From assembly GCF_021462225.1 (NCBI RefSeq), contig NC_061794.1:16323784-16387783 (forward strand): a stretch of 64,000 bases of DNA. Direction: 5' to 3'. The first letter of the stretch is position 1. Each line of letters opens with the position of its first letter. Below are positions 1 to 24,299 of the stretch, one piece after another. The stretch comes from Girardinichthys multiradiatus. Lineage: Eukaryota > Chordata > Actinopteri > Cyprinodontiformes > Goodeidae. The translations under genes and the position numbers were made by a program. Below the pieces are notes generated by a model. It was not told the DNA's origin. It worked only from the letters and a program-made list of their open reading frames with translations, and did no database searches.

Positions 1-101
1 ATTGCTCAGACACATACAGTGCAATTTTACTAATGTTTTATTTTGTTTCTCCTTTTCTTATGGTTGCCTGAATCCTCCTTTCTTGACTCTTCTCCATTCA
101 G

Positions 102-12894
<12,793 letters not shown>

Positions 12895-13150
12895 ACGCAG
12901 ATCTTCATTGACAGAAACACACACTGTGTGTAACCTACACATGCACACACTTAACTTATACTTTAGGACCCACACAATACTATATGTACAGAGACTACAT
13001 CATGTGCATGCACGAATCTAAAATAAAAACCGCATCCTCTCATTTTAGCAGTCAAGTCAAACTCCACATAATCATTTGGACTTTGTACAGGACGGCTTGG
13101 ACAGCAAAGCAGTGTTTGCTTGGACAAATGACTTTGTGAATAAACTTCCA
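12895..13150 (+). other. Semaphorin-3 3' UTR with polyadenylation signals
   Basis: The sequence after the TGA contains an ACAC-rich stretch and AATAAA hexamers at 13022-13027 and 13139-13144. The second would give a 3' UTR of about 270 bases. A longer UTR cannot be excluded. Confidence 0.55.
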
Positions 13151-13402
13151 AAAGTTGAATAGCTTAGGTTGCTTAGCATGTCTAATGAAGGACGAACAGC
13201 ACAGCCAGACCAATGTGTGTTGTGACAAGGACATTTAAGTGGATATTTTAAAAGTGGAGAAAGTATTTTTCCACAAGCTAAAATTCAACATTTTAAAAAC
13301 ATGTAACCCTACTGAAATGATGTTGATCCTAAGGGAAGACCTTTGAGCTGTATATGTTTTCCTTCTTAATTACCAATTGCATTTGCAGTAATTAACCTAA
13401 AG

Positions 13403-13414
13403 CCTTTTATAAGA
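13403..13414 (+). repeat. Left SINE target-site duplication
   Basis: CCTTTTATAAGA, identical to 13782-13793 on the other side of the SINE. Confidence 0.88.
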
Positions 13415-13781
13415 CCTGGGCTGCACAGTGGCGCAGTTGGTAGCACTGTTGCCTTGCAGCAAGAAGGTCCTGGGTTCAATTCCCGGCCTGGGGACTTTCT
13501 GCATGGAGTTTGCATGTTCTCCACGTGCATGCGTGGGTTCTCACTGGGTACTCCGGCTTCCTCCCACAGTCCAAAGACATGCCTGTTAGGTTAATTGGTA
13601 ACTCTAAAATTTCCCTTAGGTGTATGAATGAGTGTGTGCATGGTTGTATGTGTGTTGCCCTGCGATGGACTGGCGACCTGTCCAGGGTGTACCCTGCCTC
13701 TCGCCCATACTGCTGGAGATAGGCACCAGCTCCCCTGCGACCCACTATGGAATAAGTGGTAGAAAATGACTGACTGACTGA
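13415..13781 (+). mobile_element. tRNA-derived SINE with perfect target duplication
   Basis: The 5' part has RNA polymerase III promoter boxes: box A TGGCGCAGTTGG at 13429-13440 and box B GGTTCAATTCC at 13473-13483. The body carries the common fish segments 'gcatgttctccacgtgcatg', 'ccaaagacatgcctgttagg' and 'ctgtccagggtgtaccctgc'. It ends in a TGAC-type tandem tail. It is flanked by identical 12-bp duplications CCTTTTATAAGA at 13403-13414 and 13782-13793, which mark both ends of a LINE-driven insertion. The family name is not assigned. Confidence 0.93.
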
Positions 13782-13793
13782 CCTTTTATAAGA
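13782..13793 (+). repeat. Right SINE target-site duplication
   Basis: CCTTTTATAAGA, identical to 13403-13414. Confidence 0.88.
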
Positions 13794-16156
13794 GCAAAAA
13801 GTGCAGCTGAGTGGAAAGTAATTGGGGGGGAAGAAGAATTTTCTAATCCTTGGTATGTGTTGTGTTTATGTTTGAAGCCTCTCCCTCTTCTGATGTTTGA
13901 GAATTAGGGATCATTTGGAATAAAGCAACTTATTCTCTACTGACGGAAAGAGTCAGAGCAAGACCAAGAAACAAATATGCAGACTGAGCTGAAAAGAACT
14001 TGGATGTTGTTCAACAGTTACCAATACATAAAACATAGTATGAAGTGCTAGGAGGAATGATCAGCGGCGGGTTGGTGATTGGGCCGTTGTGACAGTGTTA
14101 CGGCATTCTGCCTATAATTACAAATACCACAGATTCACTGTATGTTCACCAAACATTCAAACTAAAATGACATGATAAAATTACAAGAGAAAAGCCACGG
14201 CTATTCTTTCTGCTGCTAAAATAATACTACGCAATAATTCTTACGGTTCTAATATAATTGATAAAATGTATTTATTGTTACTTTGATTTTGATGCACAGA
14301 CTTAAAGATATGGAATAAACACATGCTAAACTAAGCAATATTTTTGAAAGTTCTAATCTTAAAAGTAACTGTAGTTCTGAAACAGTGTTACCTTAAAAAG
14401 AATGATAGGTGGCGCTGCTTTAGTTTCCACACAGACTCTTTATTTTTCAAAACCTGAAATATTTACAGTCAACTTTGACAGGCAATGTGCAGCAGCAGGT
14501 GGGGGAGGAGTATCTCTGAATTACACTAGGTGTATGAGTAATTGTTAAAAGTGAAATCTTGATGCCGGACCAACAATTGTTGAATTACCAGGGATTGCTA
14601 ATTAGGATACAAAGTTACCTATCCAGACAGAACCTTTACACAACAATAACTTCCATAAACAAAATAAACTTCATTAGATCGTGAGTAGCAAAACATAAGA
14701 CTTCTAATTCTAAAAAAAGAAAACACGGATAGATACTACCATATCCCACAATAGACTCACAAACCGTTCAAGAACTGTTCGAACTTTAGTTTCTTCAGAA
14801 AGGTGCGGTTCCACCATAAAATTACTGCTTGTGACCACGGAGATGAAAAGCAGAGAAAAAGTGCAACATTTCCTTTGATGATTGACTTTCCCAGGATATC
14901 AGTGCTGAGTGCTGCAGCTGTACCAACCACTACAAAAAGAGGTTCCCATTGTGTTTGCCTCAGTGTCTGGCACTGTAACATTAACTCAGGAGGTTCAGGC
15001 GCAGTGCTGCTGCTAATTTTATGCCATGTGGGGACAAAGTGAACGAAACAAAACATGTTCAATTCTATTTTGGGGGCTGGTTTAGTTCGTTTGGAGACCA
15101 CATATTCCATAGATCTGGAAAACATGATAAGGTGTGTTTAAAAAAATGTCACAAAGAAATCAAGAAATGAAAGGTTTTCCATTCAGACATGAATGCAACA
15201 TCGGTCACAATTAGAATGTTCACTACCTACTTTTTGGAGAATTTTTATCGCTTGTTATTAAAATAATGTCTAAATGATTACATGAAACATACATTGTTTT
15301 AAGCTCCATATCTTTTTAAGATCAAATTAAATCTTTCTGTAATTTGAACTCAGTATGTTGAACTTAAAATATGCTTTCAAAAGACTTTCCACTTGTGTTT
15401 GATAAAAATACCCAAGACAACACAAGCTGATGAGGCCTCAACAGGCTGATAACTTTGTACATAACATGCATGTTTCTCGAACAACAGACTGCAGATGACT
15501 TTGTTTGAGAAATCTACAGCTGGTTCTGAAGCTCCTGCTTGTAATCTTCTAACTGCAAGTGATGAAAAGGACCAGTGTGTGATAAATAAGCTTCTGTTGT
15601 GCAACCTGGAAGGAGGGGGGCAGTGTACAGCAGGAATGGTGTCTGCTGGACTTTGGTTTGTCAGACAGGAGCAACTTCAGTGGCTTTACAAAACAGTGAA
15701 ATGTGATTTGTTTTAAATGTGCATATGCTAAACACAGCTTCTTCCATCATCTGTTTGATTTTCTTCCTGGTATTTATCAGTCTAACTTGAAGTAAAGCAT
15801 CTTGGTTAGTAAAAGCTTGTCATAAAGTCCACACTTGTTTTATATGTGAGATTCTTTGTCTGCCTGTCTTTTGTCTGTATGTATATCTAATGTCCAGTTG
15901 TTACAGTTTACTGCTGTTAATACACCTTCCCACTCCCTCTTGTGGAACCTTATTTGTATTATTTTGATAACGTCTTAGGTGAACATTCCTATCCTCTTGG
16001 TATTTAAAAGTTATTCAGTTTCACTTTGAGGCAGCAAGAACTAAAGAAGTATTTAAAACACACTTTGTTTCATTAATATGTACATAATTTAAAAAGTGCA
16101 TCAGAAATAAAAATATTCTGTTAGAAGTAACTATAAAAATCACCTATTACATACTA
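13794..16156. other. Intergenic DNA, no gene recognised
   Basis: The stretch is AT-rich. A minus-strand open frame of 122 codons at 14757-15125 (start MFSRSMEYVV) has no motif that I recognise and no exon-like neighbours. It may be a chance frame or a repeat fragment. Confidence 0.5.
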
Positions 16157-16562
16157 GGTCTGTGGAATCAATAATGTAATAAAGACCAATGACGTAGTAC
16201 TTTGTCAGTAATGCTTTTGGGCCAACAACATAATTTGCCAATAATGTAATATGTTTTTATATTAATAGCCGGTTGGTACATTTTTGGTGTAGTATTACAG
16301 TAAATCTTCAATAACACCACAGACAAAATAATAATACATAAGTTTTATATAATATGTAAATATTTTCTGCTGTTTTGGTTTTGTTGCTCATCAGAATTAG
16401 ATGTAGCAGATGGCATTCGGTCATCCACAATGTAATATAATGTTTTTACACTAGTGGCAAAATGTTAGGTTCTTGGCTTTATTACATTTAAAATGGCCAA
16501 AATTACCATATTATGGGCAGGTATGACGTTATTCGCCATTATTGCATTATTGGTTGCTACAG
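16157..16562. mobile_element. MITE-like inverted-repeat element (AATAATGTAATA family)
   Basis: The left end TCTGTGGAATCAATAATGTA and the reverse complement of the right end, CCTGTAGCAACCAATAATGC, align with mismatches for about 40 bp (both continue to a GACGT/AACGT block). The motif (A)ATAATGTAAT recurs inside at about 16172, 16248 and 16427. There is no coding capacity. The exact boundaries and target duplication are uncertain. Confidence 0.45.
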
Positions 16563-16574
16563 GATCAAAATCAC

Positions 16575-17140
16575 ATTAAACCTTAATTTTAGTGACTTTT
16601 CACATTTTGTCAACTGCAAGCTGTAGCGTGTTTAAATTGGATTTTGTGACTGACCAACGCAAAGCACTGCATATTTGTTAGGTGAAAATAAAATGATACA
16701 TGGCTTTGAAGATTTTTCAGAACCATTTTTTGTCATATTGCAACTTTGCACATTTACAAGATGGACGTTTTACATATTATTCTTTACAAAATTGCTCAAA
16801 CTCAGTCAAGTCTTGCAACAGACTCTCAATTGTTTCAGGACTGGACTTTGACTAGGCCGGTTTAATACATCCATATGCTTTGATCTAAATCAATGAGTTG
16901 TTGCTATCACAGTATGATCTGTATGATGAGGGTTGTTATCCTTCTGGAAGGAGCTCTTCTGCCCCAATTTCCAGTTTTTTTCAGCCTCAGTGTTTTCTTC
17001 CTGATAGCTCCATTCATCTTCCCCCCACCTCTGACTAGCTTCCCTGTCCCTGCTGAAGAAAAGCATCCCCACAGCATGATGCTACCATCACCATGTTTCA
17101 GTGTGGGGATAGTCTGTCCAAACATAGCATTTTGCACATA
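16575..17140 (-). mobile_element. Older Tc1-like relic, left part (interrupted)
   Basis: The minus strand reads LKHGDGSIMLWGCFSSAGTGKL near 17060-17120, a typical Tc1 transposase core. Surrounding landmarks include 'ggactttgactaggcc' and 'cccacagcatgatgctacca'. It continues at 18418 after the nested insertion of the 17141-18417 element. A similar relic lies at 60600-61210. Confidence 0.7.
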
Positions 17141-18417
17141 CAGGGGTTGGACAATGAAACTGAAACAGCTGTCATTTTAGTGTGGGAGATTTCATGGCTA
17201 AACCGGACCAGCCTGGTAGCCAGTTTTCATTGATTGCACATTGCACCAGTAAGACCAGAGTGTGAAGGTTCAACTAGCAGGGTAAGAGCAATTTTTGCTC
17301 AAAATATTGAAATGCACACAACATTATGGGTGAAATACCAGAGTTCAAAAGAGGACAAATTGTTGGTGCACGTCTTGCTGGCGCATCTGTGACCAAGACA
17401 GCAAGTCTTTGTGATGTATCAAGAGCCCCAATATCCAGGGTAATGGCAGCATACCACCAAGAAGGACAAACCACATCCAACAGGATTAACTGTGGATGCA
17501 AGAGGAAGATGTCTGAAAGGGATGTTCGGGTGCTAACCCGGATTGTATCCAAAAAACATAAAACCACGGCTGCCCAAATCACGGCAGAATTAAATGTACA
17601 CCTCAACTCTCCTGTTTCCACCAGAACTGTCCGTCGGGAGCTCCACAGGGTCAATATACACGGCCGGGCTGCTATAGCCAAACCTTTGGTCACTCATGCC
17701 AATGCCAAACATCGGTTTCAATGGTGCACGGAGCGCAAATCTTGGGCTGTGGACAATGTGAAACATGTATTGTTCTCTGATGAGTCCACCTTTACTGTTT
17801 TCCCCACATCCGGGAGAGTTACGGTGCGGAGAAGCCCCAAAGAAGCGTACCACCCAGACTGTTGCATGCCCAGAGTGAAGCATGGGGGAGGATCAGTGAT
17901 GGTTTGGGCTGCCATATCATGGCATTCCCTTGGCCCAATACTTGTGCTAGATGGGCGCGTCACTGCCAAGGACTACTGAACCATTCTTGAGGACCATGTG
18001 CATCCAATGGTTCAAACATTGTATCCTGAAGGCGGTGCCGTGTATCAGGATGACAATGCACCAATACACACAGCAAGACTGGTGAAAGATTGGTTTGATG
18101 AACATGAAAGTGAAGTTGAACATCTCCCATGGCCTGCACAGTCACCAGATCTAAATATTATTGAGCCACTTTGGGATGTTTTGGAGGAGCGAGTCAGGAA
18201 ACGTTTTCCTCCACCAGTATCACGTAGTGACCTGGCCACTATCCTGCAAGAAGAATGGCTTAAAATCCCTCTGACCACTGTGCAGGACTTGTATATGTCA
18301 TTCCCAAGATGAATTGATGCTGTATTGGCCGCAAAAGGAGTATGGTATAGGGCATACCATACTAATAAATTATTGTGGTCTAAAACCAGGTGTTTCAGTT
18401 TCATTGTCCAACCCCTG
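17141..18417 (+). mobile_element. Tc1/mariner element nested in an older one (1277 bp)
   Basis: It is flanked by TA at 17139-17140 and 18418-18419. Short terminal inverted repeats of about 27 bp (CAGGGGTTGGACAATGAAAC...) lie at 17141-17167 and 18391-18417. It carries one transposase-derived frame on the plus strand. It splits an older relic at a TA, which dates it as the younger insertion. Confidence 0.93.
17326..18312 (+). pseudogene. Tc1-type transposase with two in-frame TGA codons
   Basis: The frame starts at MGEIPEFKRGQIVGARLAGA and carries a helix-turn-helix region (SVTKTASLCDVSRAPISRV) and DDE motifs VLFSDEST, YQDDNAPIH and SPDLNIIEPLWD. I count 36 residues between the second catalytic Asp (DNAP) and the Glu, not the 34 of classical Tc1. 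This fits the DD36E group reported in animals as Incomer; the assignment is an inference. In-frame TGA codons at 17977-17979 (after TAKDY) and 18310-18312 (within PR*IDAV) break it. The frame is otherwise continuous. Confidence 0.88.
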
Positions 18418-18860
18418 TAGGTAAAAAGATATATTAGTTGAGTCTTTTCTGACCAGAGTGCCTTCTTAAAACATGTTTTCTATGTCCCCTACATGGCTTG
18501 TGGCAAACTATTACAATTGCTTTCATCTTGCCACTCTTCCATAAAGGCCAGATTAGTTGCATGCACATGCAATAGTTGTCCTGTCAAAAGACTCTCCTAC
18601 CTGGGCTCTGGATCTCTGCAGCTCCTCAATAATTACTAAAAGCAGTGTGTTTAGGTATCCAACCATGTGTTGCTAGGTTTGCAGTGGTACTGTTCTCTTT
18701 CCATTTTTGGATAATAGATTGTTCTCCATAAGATGACCAAAACGTTGTATATTGCTGCTTTAAAGTTCTCCACAATGACATTTTATAAGAATTGTAATTG
18801 TAACATGACACTATGTGGAAAAGTTAAAGGAATATTTATGCAAGGTATTGTACATGATGG
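18418..18860 (-). mobile_element. Older Tc1-like relic, right part
   Basis: Landmarks such as 'acatgttttctatgtcccct', 'acatggcttgtggcaaacta' and 'ttctccataagatgacc' continue the relic of 16575-17140 beyond the nested insertion. No frame is intact. Confidence 0.6.
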
Positions 18861-19689
18861 AGTCCAAACATAGCAGCACTGTATACATGTTGAAAGTTAT
18901 TCTTCATGATGATACCAAGCATGGAGCTCAACCTGTATTATATCTCAGTTTAAATGATGCAAAACTCCTTTACGATTTTCCACTGGAAGCATTTCTGCAC
19001 AGAATGTCTCTGTGTGGGCTTTAGCGTCTGTTTGACATTTGTGGGTTCTGAGTGAAAGCAGCTCAAGCAACAGTTCACAGGCTAAGTCAGTAAATTTGCC
19101 AAATTGGGAACTTAGCAAAGGACTGGGGACACTTCTGTTGCTTTAGGAAAAATAAATCAAGGCAGAAACCTAATGTGGGCTTGGCTTATGGCTTCCTGGT
19201 TTGAACCTTCTCAGCTACACCTACATTAAAGAGCCTACCAGCAGTGAGTTACTCACAAACACATTTGAGAAGGGAAAAGAAACCAAGTCATAGAAACACA
19301 AGTACGAAACTGTGTGTTTGGGAGTGTGGATCTGACACTTTGATCCAAATGAAATCCACGAACTTCACACTATGTTGTTAGTAGCAGTAAATTGGTCAAA
19401 TGGCATAAAGTCAAAACTGAAAAACAAAGAGTGCTTAAATGAATATCACCCTTTTGTTTTCACCTCTAGTGTTTTAGGACATAGTCCAAGCCCTTATAAC
19501 ATGTTCTCTATCTAAGACTTTTGCCTTTCTATGGTTTTCATGTCAAACAGAATCACAGAAAGCTTTTGTCTCACAGGCTGCCCTCTCACACTTGGGCCAG
19601 AAAATTTTGTGAATTTTGTTCATTGACTATAACTTCATTTTTAATACCATAAATCAATTTTTTCTCTCTGAGATTTGCACATTAATGTT
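18861..19689. other. Intergenic DNA, no feature recognised
   Basis: No exon-like, RNA-like or clear repeat signal was seen. Confidence 0.5.
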
Positions 19690-20170
19690 TCTTTATCCAA
19701 CTGAATTCTGACTTCTAGACAGACAGACCTCATACGGTACGGATCATACATGACACCTAATCTACACTGCACCTCAACACTGGTATCCATCAAGGGTGTG
19801 TGTTTAGTCCCTGCTGTACAACAAGTTCATCATTTACTGTACAGCAAATCATAAGTTAAAAACCATCTTCTGCATATCAGATGTCCTCAACAGAGAAGAG
19901 TTTAAAAGAAGGCCCTGACATCATTGAGCTTGTTGTGGACCACAAGAGGCTGCAGAGAGGATAGTTGCATCAGATTTTAAGGGTTCAACATCAGTAAGGA
20001 ACTGAGTTAGTAAAATTCGTGTGGGAACCAAGGAGGTTCATCATTGACCCTAGAATGTTAACTAACTCAATCTGGTGCACCATTGACAATGTTTTGGCAG
20101 GCTGTGTAACAACCTGGTACAGGTTTTCACAAATAAAACCTGTTTCTATTGAGATGAAAATTGGTGGCCT
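19690..20170 (+). mobile_element. Decayed LINE reverse-transcriptase fragment
   Basis: Broken words in LINE order appear on the plus strand: 'ctcaacactggtatccatcaagggtgtgtg' (altered N-T-G-x-x-Q-G-C-V motif), a LSPLLYN-like block, 'gagcttgttgtggac' (ELVVD) and 'aacaacctggtacagg' (TTWY). Stops and deletions are frequent. Confidence 0.55.
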
Positions 20171-20569
20171 TTTTCTCATTGTTGATGGGGGTAACTAATG
20201 TGTTTAGATTTTCTTTGTCCTTTTGACAACAAACAATCAACAAATCCCATCGTTTTTCCGACTTGTAACTGTGTCATGGCTATTTTATCTGCGGCATCAT
20301 TCCCAGATCTGATTTCAGCACACGTTCAGAAACAAAATGTAATGTAAATGTTTTAAAATTCTATTTTTCATTTCAGTCCGTAACAATTGAAATATTCCCA
20401 AAGAAGTTTATAATAAAGTTTCTTCTCTAAATATCAAGCAGAGCTTTAAAGTATTAGCTGTGATGCTCTGCTTGTGAAAGTAAATCTGTTGGGCAATTTC
20501 TTGGCTCTCAGACAACAATTCTGAGCGATACTCTGCCGGACAGGACACGGTAAAAAAAACCAACAAAAA

Positions 20570-22010
20570 AAACAGGCACACACAGTCACAATCACCCACT
20601 CCCACCCTCATGCATACACATAAAATCACTCACACCCAACGTAAGGATAAACAACAATGGACGTCATACACTCACTCACACTCCCCATGCATACTCTATA
20701 CTCCCAGGTCCAGGCGCCGGTACCCCCTCGGGGCAACCAGCCCCCGGACCCGTTCCCTCCTGGGGCAGAGGCAGGCAGACAGCGCCGGTACTGCCCCGAC
20801 CCGGGTGATCCCGGCCCAGCTCCCGCCCCTCTACCCCGAACCCAGTCCCCAACAACCCCCATCCACCGCCGGAGAGGGGGCTATGTACAAAAGAGGGGTC
20901 CACATGGCCCAAAGCAACCTGCCAACCGGAGCCGCCCCAGGACGGAGCAGTCCCGACCCCCCAACGAGCTCCGATCCCAACCCCATGAGTCTCCCACCCC
21001 CAGTGAACCCCAACAAGACCCCACCCAGCACCGCACCCACAACCGGACCCCCAACCCCACACTATGATGGGACAAACTCAACCACCAAGAGGTCCCCAGC
21101 CAGCGGCAGGCACCCAGGGCCAGTGACCCCACCACGCCCCCCTCAGCAACAAAAAACACTACATCACTGCCACTGCAACGACCGTCCAGGGAGAAACACT
21201 ATCCAGCTCAGCTCCACCATCGCTGCCCAGCCGATCCAAACGCCAGTGACCCCACGCCCTAGAAGTGGACACAACCCCTCCACCCCACAGGCTGCAGTCC
21301 CTCCACGCCACCCCCCAGTCCACCGCCCCGATCCCCCCTCGGACAAGACAGCCAGCAGAGCAGCACACCTCCAAGCCCGCCCAACCCCCCCAGACAGTGC
21401 CAGCAGCCCCAGCCCACCAGTCCACGAGAGGGATACAAGCACCGGCCGGGGACCTGGGCCATGCAGGCCAACCGCTCCAGCACAAGCACACCCCGCCAGC
21501 CGTCCCGGTGCAGTCACAAGACATGCTCTGCCGCCCCACCCACCCGACCGCCAACCGCAGCCCAGCGCCCGACCCCGGGCCAGGACCACAGAAGGAAGCC
21601 GTGGAAAGAAGGCCACGGCGGCCCCAGTTACCGGGCACCCCGCCAACCCCACCCCCAAACCCGGGGGCGCCCCAGCCCGCCGGCCACTCGCACCCCCGCA
21701 TGGTGCACCACGGCCATGCGGGGGTGCGGGTGGCACCCCCGCATGGCCACGAAGCAGTCCAGCTGGCCAGCACCTCCATCAAAGTGGGGCCACATCCCAA
21801 TAAACGCCGGCCTAAGACCCCCCTGCCGGAGCCCGGCACCCCCCCAGCCGGCAGACCAGGGCCCAAAGCCAGGGGCCGAGATCCAAGGGAACCCAGCTCA
21901 AACCCGACTAGAGGGCCCATTCCCTCTCCCGGCCTCCGACCACAGATGGGAAATAGCGAACGGGGGTGTGAAAAGACCCCAAGCCTGCCTCCGCCAGCTC
22001 AAATGTGGTG
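20570..22010. repeat. C-rich island with CA-rich edge, probable repeat element body
   Basis: An abrupt island of very high C content on the plus strand sits in AT-rich DNA. It starts with a CACACA/CACTCAC stretch (20575-20700) and becomes CCCC-rich to about 22010. Frames of 397, 249 and 187 codons on plus and 253, 190 and 128 codons on minus overlap each other. This is expected where A and T are scarce, so openness is not evidence for a gene. The proline-rich 20610-21803 frame has no domain I recognise. An insert of a GC-rich part of a retroelement is the likeliest reading. Confidence 0.55.
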
Positions 22011-22089
22011 TTGATGCGTGTTGAAAGAATGTTTTAACTAAATGTCCCTATAAATGAAATGAACTAAACAAACAGCATTTAGTCTATAC

Positions 22090-22140
22090 ACACATATAAT
22101 ATCAATAAATAGTATCAATAAATAACATCAATAATCACTT
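22090..22140. repeat. Short AT-rich tandem repeat (ATCAATAAATA type)
   Basis: ATCAATAAATAGT, ATCAATAAATAAC and ATCAATAATC follow one another just after the C-rich island. They may be the tail of that element. Confidence 0.55.
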
Positions 22141-22489
22141 ATGGGGATGGAGCCCCTAATCTCCATCACACAGCTTAAGGGAACATGCATCGGATCCAAC
22201 AATCTAAAAGTATGAACACGTTTGTGCTTGACCTTGGTCTGTAAATACTGTGTCTTAGCTTGTAGTGGGAATGTTTGTCTGATCCAAACAGCACTCAAGT
22301 AAGACACGGAGCTTCCATGACATTCCCATGTTCACTCATTTTAAATATTCAATGTTTCTGTTGAAGACATGCTGCAGTGCTGGTCCTCAATCATCACAAG
22401 GACCTTGTGTGTTTCACTCTGTTATGGTCTATTTACATCTCCATGCCAGTACTTGTCTCATATGATTTTCCAGGACTGCTTCTCTGCAG

Positions 22490-22890
22490 CTGAAACAGAC
22501 CCATCTCCTCCGATATTTGCAAAAGTACTAATTTCCTTTGAACTTTTACACATTTTGTCAAGTTACAGTCACAATCTTCCATCTTTTTTTTGAGACTTTA
22601 TGTGATAGAACAACACAAAGCAACTCATACTTGTAACATAGAAAGAAATTATTTTTAAAATTTAGCAAAATCTTTCCAAAAACAATAAGTTAAAAGATTT
22701 AAGCTTGATTTGTTCAGCCTCCTTTATGCTGTTATGCATTCCAGGGGAACCAACTAATTTCAGACACCACCTGATTTCTAAAAAGAGTTAACCTGTATAT
22801 AATTTAACCTCAGCGTAAATTCAGTTGTTCTGTGAAGGCCTCAGAGATTTGTTTTACAACAGTTGCCAGAATCAACAAGTTGAACGTACA
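22490..22890. mobile_element. Old Tc1-like relic, left piece
   Basis: Typical decayed Tc1 end sequence is present ('gtgatagaacaacacaaagca', 'ttcagttgttctgtgaaggcctca'). A piece of plausibly the same element reappears at 24300-24740, after the LINE-bearing insert. Confidence 0.5.
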
Positions 22891-23194
22891 CACTGGCCAC
22901 AAAAATTCTAAATTTGTGTTTTAATTAAAAATGTAAACATAATTTTATTGTGTGTTTCATTACCTCCTCAACAATAAGTAACAATAAGCAATATTTTAAT
23001 AGAATAAACGGTGTAGCCAGACCTTTGAAGAAAATGGATCTATAAATGAATGTACTGTACATACAAAACATAAAAAGGAAAAACTTTAACAAGAATGAAA
23101 TGTGGGTTTCTTTTTAAACACACTTGCTGTATTTAGCCACTTTTAATGAATGGGGGACAGGGATGAAAGTTGGCTTATGAGTTAAAATTACTAG

Positions 23195-23858
23195 ATGTTT
23201 GCCCTTCTACTCGTACTCGTACTCGTCGTCTTCCGCTTATCCGGGACCGGGTCGCGGGGGCAGCAGACTCAGCAGAGACGCCCAGACGTCCCTCTCTCCA
23301 GACACCTCCTCCAGCTCCTCCAGGGGGAGCCCAAGGCGTTCCCAGGCCAGCCGAGAGACATAGTCCCTCCAGCGTGTCCTGGGCCGTCCCCTGGGCCTCC
23401 TCCCGGTGGGACGTGCCTGGAACACCTCCCGAGAAAGTGGTCCAGGAGGCATCCAATATAGATGCCCGAGCCACCTCAACTGGCTCCTCTCGATGTGGAG
23501 GAGCAGCGGCTCTACTCCGAGCCCCTCCCGGATGGCCGAGCTCCTCACCCTATCTCTAAGGGAGTGCCCGGCCACCCTACGGAGGAAGCTCATTTCAGCC
23601 GCTTGTATCTGGGATCTCGTTCTTTCGGTCATGACCCAAAGTTCATGGCCATAGGTGAGGGTAGGAACGTAGACCGACCGGTAAATTGAGAAGTTTGCTT
23701 TTCGGCTCAGCTCTCTCTTCACCACAACGGACCGGCACAGCGCCCCCATTACTGCAGCAGCCGCACCGATCCGTCTGTCGATCTCCCGCTCCATTCTTCC
23801 CTCACTCGTGAACAAGACCCCGAGATACTTAAACTCCTCCACTTGAGGTCCTTCTATT
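23195..23858 (-). mobile_element. 5'-truncated non-LTR retrotransposon (LINE) 3' end
   Basis: The minus strand holds a 201-codon frame (23842 to 23237) reading EEFKYLGVLFTSEGRMEREI, LTYGHELWVMTERT, QLRWLGHLYWMPPGPLSREV and GRRPRGRPRTRWRDYV. This is the post-catalytic C-terminal part of a reverse transcriptase in a fish LINE. The 3' end carries a short ACGAGT repeat (about 23210-23228). The 5' half is missing, as usual for target-primed insertion. The frame is open, so this copy is younger than the relic at 470-720. Confidence 0.85.
23237..23842 (-). pseudogene. LINE reverse transcriptase, C-terminal fragment only
   Basis: It contains 201 codons with no start of its own. The YLGV and RW-GH words belong to the thumb/connector region. 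The catalytic FADD box and the endonuclease are absent. Confidence 0.8.
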
Positions 23859-24299
23859 TACTATGAAATTAGAATAAAAGGAAAACAACGTAGTTAGTAA
23901 AAGACAGACACTTAATATTTAACTAACATATTCCATTTTAAGAAGATATTAATTTGTCAGGCAAAACCTCACCCTGAAAAATGGAAAATGTATGTCCTTT
24001 TCCATCAGTCGCTTGTGCTGGCAATTTAGTACCATTCTTGAATTGGGATTGGGGATGCATAAAATTATTCCAAGGGTCGCAAATAGCCCCCAGGCCACAC
24101 TTTGGACAACCCTGATCTAAACTGACAGGCTGGACAAGGAGACCATTAATCAGAGGAACCAAGAGGTCCATGAGGCCCATGAACTCTGGAGTAGGTGCAG
24201 AAATCCACAGCTTAGGGGAATCTGTTGACAGGACAACTACTAGTTCTGCACTCCAGTCCTCCTGATCTTTATGGAATAGTGGCAATAAGAATGCCATTA

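Noticed and set aside
13415..13490. Functional tRNA gene
   Set aside because: Box A and B are present but no full cloverleaf or acceptor pairing is seen. The sequence continues into a SINE body with target duplications.
14757..15125. 122-codon minus-strand frame as a small gene
   Set aside because: No recognised motif, signal or exon partner. Length is within chance for this window, so it is mentioned only as part of an intergenic stretch.
20610..21803. 397-codon proline-rich frame as a novel gene
   Set aside because: All frames on both strands are long here because A and T are rare. There is no recognisable domain, no splice support and an abrupt composition edge. I read it as repeat body.
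21159..21920. 253-codon Gly/Trp-rich frame on the minus strand
   Set aside because: Mirror effect of the same C-rich composition; it overlaps the plus-strand frames completely.
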